Assembly: GCA_022842245.1 (NCBI GenBank)
Contig: JALHPZ010000026.1
Coordinates: 1 to 64,000 of the forward strand
From: Gemmataceae bacterium
GTDB lineage: Bacteria > Planctomycetota > Planctomycetia > Gemmatales > Gemmataceae
Reading direction: 5' to 3'
Length of the DNA: 64,000 nucleotides
The notes beneath the pieces are model-generated. The model worked only from the letters and a program-made list of their open reading frames with translations, had not been told where the DNA came from and made no database searches. Shown here piece by piece: positions 26,682-33,795 of this stretch. The translations under genes and the position numbers were made by a program. Position 1 is the stretch's first letter. The number at the start of each line of letters is the position of its first letter.

Positions 26682-27805
26682 CCTGCCTCTTGTTCGCGTT
26701 CCTTTTCGGACTCGGCATCGGCAGTTTCCTCAACGTGCTGATTGCCCGCCTCCCGTTCGACAAGAGCGTCATCTGGCCCGGCTCGCGTTGCGGCGCGTGC
26801 TTCCGCTCGCTCCGCTTTTCGGACAATCTCCCGATCCTCGGCTACCTGCGCCTGCGCGGCCGCTGCCGTTTCTGCGGCACGACATTCTCCAGCCGCTATC
26901 TCTGGATCGAACTGGGTACCGGGTTGCTGTTCGTCGCGCTCTTCGTGATGGAGTTGGTGTTCAACTGGCACGGTATTCCCGGCCTGGCGAACCCGAACTG
27001 GCAATGGGGCCAATTCCCGCCGTTGCGAGCCTGGGGCTACTTCGCCGCGCTCGCCTTCCTGTTCTCGGCCCTCTTGGCCAGCGCCGCGATCGACCTGAAC
27101 TATCGCGTGATCCCCGGCCACCTCACGTACGTCGGCACGGTGGTCGGCTTGATCGTCTCGACGATCGCGCCGTGGCCGTGGCCGAGCGAGGCATCGGCCG
27201 TCCCCGTCGTTCCGCCAGGCGATTTCGGGTGGATGGATCCGCGTTTGCAGGGCCTGATCCCGACCGGCCTCGCGGTCTGGCCGTTCTGGGGTCCGCCGCC
27301 GGACTGGGTACCGGCGGGAAGCTGGCAACTCGGATTGTTGACGGGCGTGATCGGCGCAACTGTGGGCCAGTTCACCGGACGGACGGTGAAATGGCTTTTC
27401 GAATCCGGCATCGGCCGCGAAGCGCTTGGACTTGGCGATGCCGACCTCATGATGATGATCGGCGCGTTTCTCGGGTGGCAGATCGCGGTGCTCGCACTCC
27501 CGGCCGGGGCCTTCGTGCTGCTGCCTCTACTGATTCCCTGGATGATATTCCGTGCGATCCGCGATTGGCTGCGCGGCCGGCAGGCGGGCGAGGACCGTGC
27601 GGAGCCGGGCGTGCCGTTCGGACCGGGCATCGCGGCCGGCGCCGTAGCGTGTTGGGTGGTCTGGCCCACACTCGGTGAAGCGGCCCGGTTCTTCTTCTTC
27701 TCGCCGCTGACGCTCGGCCTCGCCGCCGCGATCCTCGGTGGCGGACTCCTGCTCTTCGGCGCGCTGTTGCGGCGCGAACCCGACCCGGTGGACGCGAAAC
27801 CATGA
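26651..27805 (+). CDS. Prepilin peptidase / N-methyltransferase (A24 family)
   Basis: Start chosen at ATG 26651, inside aroK, because GLGIGSFLNVLIARLP, the hallmark N-terminus, begins soon after it. The 384-aa protein has the two CxxC pairs of the PilD cytoplasmic loop (CGACFRSL and CRFCGTTF). The two catalytic Asp lie in AAIDLNYRVIPGHLTYVG and in GLGDADLMMMIGAFLGW, the GxGD motif. Several membrane spans are present. It cleaves and methylates type IV pilin or type II secretion pseudopilin precursors at the inner membrane. An insert of about 100 residues separates the two Asp segments, longer than in PilD. No pilin genes lie nearby; hisH follows with an ATGA overlap. Confidence 0.9.
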   Translation: MQWWFQIPLVTCLLFAFLFGLGIGSFLNVLIARLPFDKSVIWPGSRCGACFRSLRFSDNLPILGYLRLRGRCRFCGTTFSSRYLWIELGTGLLFVALFVMELVFNWHGIPGLANPNWQWGQFPPLRAWGYFAALAFLFSALLASAAIDLNYRVIPGHLTYVGTVVGLIVSTIAPWPWPSEASAVPVVPPGDFGWMDPRLQGLIPTGLAVWPFWGPPPDWVPAGSWQLGLLTGVIGATVGQFTGRTVKWLFESGIGREALGLGDADLMMMIGAFLGWQIAVLALPAGAFVLLPLLIPWMIFRAIRDWLRGRQAGEDRAEPGVPFGPGIAAGAVACWVVWPTLGEAARFFFFSPLTLGLAAAILGGGLLLFGALLRREPDPVDAKP

Positions 27806-28419
27806 AGCCCGCGATCGCGATCGTCGACTACGGAATGGCCAACCTTCGCAGCGTGCAGAAGGCGTTCGAATCCCGCGGCGCCACCGCCGAAATCACGGCC
27901 GATCCAAACCGCGTCGCCGAAGCCGACAAGATTGTTCTCCCCGGCGTCGGCGCGTTCCAAGACGCCATCGCCCGACTAAGGGAAACGCGACTCTCGGAGG
28001 TGATCCTCGATCGCATCCGTGCCGGCCGGCCGTTCCTGGGGATCTGTCTCGGCCTGCAGATGCTGTTCACCCGTAGCCACGAAGACGGCGAACATGCGGG
28101 ATTGGACTATTTCGCCGGGGAGGTCGTGCGATTTCGTTCGAGCCCCGGGCTAAAGATCCCGCAGATGGGTTGGAACACGCTGACACTGACGAAGCCGGAC
28201 TGCCCGCTCTTCCGTGAGTTGCCGCCGCAGCCGTCGGTGTACTTCGTCCACAGCTACTACCCGCAGCCGACCGATGCCGGCATCGTCGCCGCGACGGCGG
28301 ATTACCCCGACGCGTTTCCGTGCGCGGTCTGGCAGGACAACGTGATGGCCACGCAGTTCCACCCGGAGAAGAGCCAGGCGATCGGCCTGCGGATGCTGAA
28401 GAACTTTGCGGAATTGTGA
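27802..28419 (+). CDS. hisH: Imidazole glycerol phosphate synthase, glutamine amidotransferase subunit
   Basis: The 205-aa product is a class I glutaminase with the full triad: nucleophile Cys in FLGICLGLQMLF, and His and Glu in TQFHPEKSQ. The N-terminus IAIVDYGMANLRSVQKAF and the KIPQMGWNTL segment identify HisH rather than other amidotransferases. It supplies ammonia to HisF for the fifth step of histidine synthesis, giving IGP and AICAR. HisF is not in the window. The gene is the fourth member of the overlapping aroDE-aroK-prepilin peptidase-hisH chain and converges with the Uma2 gene. Confidence 0.93.
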   Translation: MKPAIAIVDYGMANLRSVQKAFESRGATAEITADPNRVAEADKIVLPGVGAFQDAIARLRETRLSEVILDRIRAGRPFLGICLGLQMLFTRSHEDGEHAGLDYFAGEVVRFRSSPGLKIPQMGWNTLTLTKPDCPLFRELPPQPSVYFVHSYYPQPTDAGIVAATADYPDAFPCAVWQDNVMATQFHPEKSQAIGLRMLKNFAEL

Positions 28420-28420
28420 G

Positions 28421-28987
28421 TCAGTCGAAGATTAGCGATACGGGCGCGGAGAAACCGGGGAGCACGGTGCCGCCTTCGAGTTTCTGGCGGGAATTCACGA
28501 GCGACGGTTCTTCGCCAGGTCGGTAGATCGTGACGGTGCGGTCCGTCGGGTCGACGAGCCAAACGAGCGGCACGCCGACCTTCAAATAAGTTTCAATCAT
28601 TTCGTCGATTTCTTCCTGCGTGTCGTTGGGCGAAAGAATCTCGACGACAAGTGTGGGGATCCCCTCAATGATGGTCGAATGATTCGACTGCCGAACAAGC
28701 ACATCCGGAGAAACATAAGCGACATCCACGCCGATGGTCGTATCCGGTTCGACACCGGGGAGGCGAACGCCGGCTTCTCCGCAAATGACGTCGCCTCGCG
28801 GCGCGGGCTGACTCGACCTCCAAACGAAGAGCAGACCGGACAGGTTCGCCATAGTCTTGGAGTGGAATCGGATCCGGACCGTCATTTCCTGCTCCCGCAA
28901 TTCTCCCCGGATGAGCCACCTCCGCTTGCCGTCGTCCGGCATGGCAAGCAACTCGGCGGTCGTCATCGGCATCGTTGCGGTCGACAT
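28421..28987 (-). CDS. Uma2 family (DUF820) putative endonuclease
   Basis: From ATG 28987 the product is 188 aa. It shows the DUF820/Uma2 pattern, a PD-(D/E)xK-like fold: LLAMPDDGKRRWLIRGELRE at the N-terminus, VDVAYVSPDVLV in the middle, then the core PTLVVEILSPNDTQEEIDEM and Y..VGVPLVWLVDP. The VVEILSP strand normally carries the metal-binding Glu. These proteins are very abundant in cyanobacteria and planctomycetes and their role is unknown. It starts 26 bases after the sigma-factor gene and may be co-transcribed with it. Confidence 0.88.
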   Translation of the reverse strand: MSTATMPMTTAELLAMPDDGKRRWLIRGELREQEMTVRIRFHSKTMANLSGLLFVWRSSQPAPRGDVICGEAGVRLPGVEPDTTIGVDVAYVSPDVLVRQSNHSTIIEGIPTLVVEILSPNDTQEEIDEMIETYLKVGVPLVWLVDPTDRTVTIYRPGEEPSLVNSRQKLEGGTVLPGFSAPVSLIFD

Positions 28988-29013
28988 CGCGGGGTCTCCG
29001 TCCGTGCCCTTCC

Positions 29014-29616
29014 TCACGCCATTCCGAAGTGCGATCGCAGCTTGCGGATGGCCTTGTACTTTTCGTCGCTGACGCGCTCGACGGTCGTGCCGAGTTGGGC
29101 GGCGATTTCCGGCACCCCGTAGCCGCCGGTCGTCAGTTCGACGATCGTGCGCTGTCGGTCGTTCAGCACCGCTCCGGCGGCGCGGTTCAGGGTTTCCCGT
29201 TCGTGTCGTAGGTCGCTCGCCAGCTCGTTCCGAGAGTCGGCGTGGTCGTCCGCCAGGGACGTGAACTTCCTCGCCCGCTGCGTCCGCTTCTTGACCGCGT
29301 CGATTGCCCGCAGAAACTCGCGGCGTTCGTTCGTTTCCTCCGCGAAGATGCTCCCCCAGCGATCCCGTTCGACGCGTTCGAGCAACCGAACCATCACCTC
29401 CTGCGTACAGTCGTTCCATCGGTCTTCCGGCAGCCGCGCGTTGCGCCAGCAAACCGTGCAGTATTTCCCGATATCAGTGATGGCTTGCGGATCGGCAGTC
29501 GCGGCTCGTGTATCCGAGCCGAGAGCGCCGAGCGCGGTACCGATCACCATGGCCGCCATCATGGTGCGGGCCGAACGTATCGTCTTCGAACCGGTGCCGT
29601 TTGCGTCCGTTTCCAT
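29014..29616 (-). CDS. ECF-like sigma factor with N-terminal hydrophobic segment
   Basis: Start chosen at ATG 29616; a longer frame to 29715 exists but reads through low-quality sequence. The 200-aa product has a sigma region 2-like stretch (NDCTQEVMVRLLERV, about 68-82) and a clear region 4 helix-turn-helix (LNDRQRTIVELTTGGYGVPE then IAAQLGTTVERVSDEKYKAI). Oddly, residues 17-34 (RTMMAAMVIGTALGALGS) form a hydrophobic span followed by DTRAATADP, like a signal peptide or anchor. A start after this segment would give a more ordinary sigma factor of about 160 aa. No anti-sigma gene is adjacent; Uma2 follows downstream. Confidence 0.75.
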   Translation of the reverse strand: METDANGTGSKTIRSARTMMAAMVIGTALGALGSDTRAATADPQAITDIGKYCTVCWRNARLPEDRWNDCTQEVMVRLLERVERDRWGSIFAEETNERREFLRAIDAVKKRTQRARKFTSLADDHADSRNELASDLRHERETLNRAAGAVLNDRQRTIVELTTGGYGVPEIAAQLGTTVERVSDEKYKAIRKLRSHFGMA

Positions 29617-29848
29617 TGTGGAATGCCCTCCGTTGAACACGATTATACCGGACAGAGGTCGTTTCGGTTCTCGTTGGAATCCCTTTGTCGGAAAAACCGT
29701 CGGAAAATCTCGCACCGCCGAAAAACGATTCGTTCCGCCCGGATCAAAATTGATTTTACGACCGGCAAAGTATGGTCTAAGTTACCGCATCGACCGGGAG
29801 GGTTCGATTCCGCTCCCGACTCCGACCGACCTAATTCCAGGGCCGGAA

Positions 29849-30739
29849 ATGACTACCGTCGACGACCCTCTGCCGGCCCTGATCGCGGATACGCACCATC
29901 AGAACCCTTCGATTCGCCTCGGCGCCCTGCGTTCGATCACGAAACTCGGTTCTCAGGCCCGCGAGGCACTTCCGGATTTGACGGAAGCGCTCAACGATTC
30001 CGACCCTCGCGTTCGGGAAGGCGCGGCCCAAGCGATCGGGCAGTTGGGGCGCGACGCGATCCCAGTACTGGTCAGCATGCTATCCCATTCGGACAAATAC
30101 ATCCGACGGAATGCCGTTTGGGGACTGGGCAAACTGGGGTCCCAAGCGAAAAGCGTCCTCTTCGACCTTTGCAAATCGTTGAAGGATGAAGACGCCCGCA
30201 CCGCCTCCGGGGCGGCGCAAGCCCTCGGAAACATGGGCGAGGACGCGGCCACGGCCGTACCCAATCTGGCCGAAGCGATGCGGGGCACCAATATCGTGCT
30301 GTGCCGACTGGCCGCCAAAGCGCTCAGCCAGATCGGTCGGCCGGCTCTTTCGACTCTGATCGTGCACCTCAAGCACCACGATCCGTTCGTCTGTGGCGAG
30401 GCCGCTGTCGCCTTGGGTTGGATGGGTCCGAAGGCCGCTCCCGCGGTCACTCATCTGATTGATATTCTTCGCAAATCGAAGCCCAAGACCGGCGCGGCGG
30501 TGGCACAGGAGTTGCTCGGCCATCCGACTCCCGTGACACCGATCGCTCCGATCCATGGGACGACCGGCGAGCAATCGCCGGAGGAAGCGGGTCGCGCCAG
30601 CGTCATCACGGCGCTCGGCCGGATCGGGCCGGACGCCATGACCGCCCTGCCCTATCTGCAGGACGCCCTGCTCGATCCGGCCGATCCGATCCGCCGTGCG
30701 GCCGAGATCGCCATCCGCCAGGTGCAGGGCGTCGAGTAA
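29849..30739 (+). CDS. HEAT-repeat protein
   Basis: Start at ATG 29849, the first Met before the repeats. The 296-aa product is built almost wholly of HEAT/PBS-lyase-like units of about 36 residues: NPSIRLGALRSITKLGSQAR, DPRVREGAAQAIGQLGRDAI, DKYIRRNAVWGLGKLGSQAK, TASGAAQALGNMGEDA and so on to DPIRRAAEIAIRQV. There is no signal peptide or membrane span, so a cytoplasmic protein-protein interaction scaffold is likely. It is divergent from the sigma-factor gene across about 230 bases that must hold both promoters, and converges closely with the kinase gene. Confidence 0.85.
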   Translation: MTTVDDPLPALIADTHHQNPSIRLGALRSITKLGSQAREALPDLTEALNDSDPRVREGAAQAIGQLGRDAIPVLVSMLSHSDKYIRRNAVWGLGKLGSQAKSVLFDLCKSLKDEDARTASGAAQALGNMGEDAATAVPNLAEAMRGTNIVLCRLAAKALSQIGRPALSTLIVHLKHHDPFVCGEAAVALGWMGPKAAPAVTHLIDILRKSKPKTGAAVAQELLGHPTPVTPIAPIHGTTGEQSPEEAGRASVITALGRIGPDAMTALPYLQDALLDPADPIRRAAEIAIRQVQGVE

Positions 30740-30742
30740 GTC

Positions 30743-33592
30743 TCAACTCCGCAAGAATCTCGATACGCCGAGTATCAAGACCGCTCCAATTAGCGTGCTG
30801 ATCATCCACGCCTTGATCGGATCGGCATCCGGAATGCCGAGCATCGGCCCCATCGATCCGATGATGACGCCGGGAATGGCGACGACGCTCGGTTTCCAGC
30901 CGTGCCACGCGAGCGCGGTCAGCATCAACAGAAACCCGCAGATCGGCGTACCATAGTGGCTGACGCCCTTGGCGACGCCATCCGGCAGGATCGCCAGCGA
31001 GAGCGGCCGCATGACGCCGACCGCCTTGCCCGCCGTCTTGCCCGCTTCCCCGGCCGCGTCCAGCGTCCCCTTCTCCGCCGCCTTCTCCACGACGGCCGCC
31101 AGACCCTTCAGCACGTCCCGGTTCTGGTTCAGCCATAGCAATCCGACCGCGAAAACGGCCGCGCCGACCAGGAACCGGAGGCGTCGGCCACCCCAATCGT
31201 TCAGCAAATGCTTCATTCGCAGGCTGCGCCTTTTCACGCCCGCAATGTTGTACCCTTCCGGCGGCTTCCGCGACCTGGCCGCCTTCACGACCGCGCGGAG
31301 GTCGACCTTTTTCCCGGCCTTCTCGGCCGCCTTCACCTCGTTCGCCCCGTCCACAAGCGCATCCGCGAGCGCCGCCGCCTGGTCCTGCGCCTCGCTCGCC
31401 GACACGCCTTTCGCTTCGAGCGCCTTCGCCTGGACCTTCTCCAACAGGCGACGTTCCTTCGCTTCCTGCCGGGCTCGCAGCCGGGCATCCAGGCCCGCGA
31501 TGACGGGATCCCGCCATGCCGCGAACGTCCGCGACGATTCCGCGATCGCCCCTTTGCGATACGCCCGCGCCGCGATCTTCGCCTCGTAGCCAAACAACGC
31601 TTCGTAGATTTCCTCCCAGTCGTCGCCGGCGTACTTGCAGACGAACTGCCGGAGATTTTCCTCGTCCAGCCCCTGCAGGCGCATCGACTTGAACAGCACC
31701 TTGGCGTCGTTGATTGGTTCTTCGCGGGCGGTGTCCTGCGCGCGGTCAGTGAGGAACCAGAGGATGAAGGCGAGTCCGACACCGAGGATTGCGAATCCGA
31801 GGAAGTGCCAGAGGATGCCGAAGATCCAGAGGGCGAGCACGAAGAGGAGCGAGCCGAAGGTCCATTGGATCCAGTCGATGATCCGGGAACCGAATATCAG
31901 TTCCCGGACTTTTCCGAAGACGACGGATTGGGAATAAACGCCGTTGACGACGAAGTAGGCGACCGGCGTGGCGAGCAGCAGGCCGAGGAAGCCGCCTGCC
32001 CAAGAGTATGCTCCGGCGATCCCGCAGCCGAGGATCCCGAAGAGGCAGACGGCCATGAAGCCGAGCGTGGCGAGTTTCTTCAACCCGCGCTTCGAAGCTC
32101 CGTTGAACTTGAGCGTTGCCTTCTCCAGTTGATCGGCGTGTTCTTCTTTCGGCGTGAACGGCCCCGAATCCTTCACGCCGAGATAGCCCTCGAGCGCCGC
32201 GATCACCGCGTCCATGTCCGGGTAGCGGTCGTCCGGGTTCTTCGCCAGCATCTTGAGCAGGATGACCGAGAGCGCCTTCGGTACGCGCTTCACGATCACC
32301 TCCGGCGGCACCACCGGATCAGTCTGGTGCTTGGTCATCACCTCCAGTGCCGTCTTGCCCTGGAACGGCGGCTTGCCCGTCAGCATCACGTAGAGCGAGC
32401 AACCGAGCGAGTAAATGTCCGCGCGCTGATCCACGTTCGCGGAGTCCACCGCCTGTTCGGGCGGCATGTACGTCGGCGTGCCCATGACCACGCCCGCGCG
32501 CGTCAGCCGGCCTTCGCCGTCGTCTTCGTCCTCGATCTCCGTATCGATATCGGCTTCGGTTCCCTTTGCCTGGGCCACTTCGGCGTTCGGCAGCTTGACG
32601 AGGCCGAGGTCCGCCACCTTCACGATGCCGTCGGTGTTCAACATCAGGTTGTCGGGCTTGATGTCCCGGTGCACCATCCCCTGGTTATGCCCGTAGCGCA
32701 GTCCGCGGGCCGCCTGCAGGATGTACCCGACCGCCTCTTCCGGGTCGAGCTTGCCCTTGTCCTTGATGAGATCCATCAGCGATTGACCGGCGACGAACTC
32801 CATGCTGAAGAAGTGCGTGCCCTTCTCTTCGCCAATGTCGTAGATCTGAACGACGTTGTGGTGCGTGAGTTGTGCCGCCGCGTACGCCTCGCGCGTGAAC
32901 CGGGCCACGAAGCCCGGGTTCTGCGAGAGGTTCTTGTGCATGATCTTGATGGCGACCTTGCGATCGAGCGAGACCTGCCGGCCGAGCAGCACGGCGCCCA
33001 TGCCCCCCTTGCCCAGCACCTTGATGACCTCGTAGCCGCCCAACTTGTCCGGGATGTTGCCGAGGTCGACCTTCGGTTCGGATTTCTTCACCGGCTTCTT
33101 TTTTGGGGCCGGCGGTTCGCTCGGCTCGAACTGCTGAGTACCTACGGGTGCGTCGTCCTCATCCACGCCCGACGCCGCGAACGCGCCGGTTTTGTCCACG
33201 TTGCGCTCCACTTCGGTGAACGCGCCGGTCGCGTCCGGGCCTGGCTCGTCGGCGGGATCGAACGCCCCCGTGCGATCCGGCGATCCTCGATCGACTTCGG
33301 TGAACGCACCCGTTGAATTCGGATCGCCGGCACCGGACGGTTCGTAAACATTCGACGGCGGGGCCGCCTCGGTGAAGGCCCCGGTCACGTCCGGCCCGGC
33401 CTCCGCGACCGTCGGCGCGGCCTTCGGTGCCGGCTTCTCCGGCAACAACTTCGCCAGAATCGTACCTTCGGCGGAATCCGGTACCGTCAACTGAAATACG
33501 ATCCCGCACTTCGGGCACTTCGGCTTGAACTGGCCCGGTTTCAGGCCCTTCACATTCAATGCGCTGCGGCATTTCGGACAGGCGACACTCAT
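30743..33592 (-). CDS. Polytopic Ser/Thr protein kinase with N-terminal zinc ribbon and TGAF repeats
   Basis: Start at ATG 33592, directly before MSVACPKCRSALNVKGLKPG. In 949 aa the order is: zinc ribbon (Cys 5, 8, 26, 29), an acidic disordered linker with five TGAF units (70-73, 94-97, 108-111, 122-125, 135-138), and a kinase domain from about 187 (GKGGMGAVLLG). The kinase has ATP Lys216, HRD at 308-310, and DLG in place of DFG at 328-330; MPPEQ replaces the usual APE context. An acidic insert (DIDTEIEDEDDGEG) lies in the activation segment. After it come about four membrane spans, a charged Ala/Glu/Lys-rich region (about 690-830), and further spans to the C-terminus. The multi-span tail is unusual for PknB-type kinases. 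Confidence 0.9.
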   Translation of the reverse strand: MSVACPKCRSALNVKGLKPGQFKPKCPKCGIVFQLTVPDSAEGTILAKLLPEKPAPKAAPTVAEAGPDVTGAFTEAAPPSNVYEPSGAGDPNSTGAFTEVDRGSPDRTGAFDPADEPGPDATGAFTEVERNVDKTGAFAASGVDEDDAPVGTQQFEPSEPPAPKKKPVKKSEPKVDLGNIPDKLGGYEVIKVLGKGGMGAVLLGRQVSLDRKVAIKIMHKNLSQNPGFVARFTREAYAAAQLTHHNVVQIYDIGEEKGTHFFSMEFVAGQSLMDLIKDKGKLDPEEAVGYILQAARGLRYGHNQGMVHRDIKPDNLMLNTDGIVKVADLGLVKLPNAEVAQAKGTEADIDTEIEDEDDGEGRLTRAGVVMGTPTYMPPEQAVDSANVDQRADIYSLGCSLYVMLTGKPPFQGKTALEVMTKHQTDPVVPPEVIVKRVPKALSVILLKMLAKNPDDRYPDMDAVIAALEGYLGVKDSGPFTPKEEHADQLEKATLKFNGASKRGLKKLATLGFMAVCLFGILGCGIAGAYSWAGGFLGLLLATPVAYFVVNGVYSQSVVFGKVRELIFGSRIIDWIQWTFGSLLFVLALWIFGILWHFLGFAILGVGLAFILWFLTDRAQDTAREEPINDAKVLFKSMRLQGLDEENLRQFVCKYAGDDWEEIYEALFGYEAKIAARAYRKGAIAESSRTFAAWRDPVIAGLDARLRARQEAKERRLLEKVQAKALEAKGVSASEAQDQAAALADALVDGANEVKAAEKAGKKVDLRAVVKAARSRKPPEGYNIAGVKRRSLRMKHLLNDWGGRRLRFLVGAAVFAVGLLWLNQNRDVLKGLAAVVEKAAEKGTLDAAGEAGKTAGKAVGVMRPLSLAILPDGVAKGVSHYGTPICGFLLMLTALAWHGWKPSVVAIPGVIIGSMGPMLGIPDADPIKAWMISTLIGAVLILGVSRFLRS

Positions 33593-33795
33593 GGCGGATG
33601 AATCCCTGGCGGCGGCCCGCGCACACGACGGTTCCGACGAACGATGAATAAACGTAACCGTTGGCCGGGGCTTGGCCGGAGGCGATTGTACCGGGGACGA
33701 CCGACCGACGAAAGCAAACGACCACGATGACACGCGATTTTCACAAGCGACCCGGCTAGACTGTACGCATCGTCGCACCCCTCGGAAGTCCGCCG

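Noticed and set aside
31208-33316. Plus-strand open frame of 702 codons opposite the kinase gene
   Set aside because: Antisense shadow of a full kinase with intact catalytic motifs; no domain in the translation.
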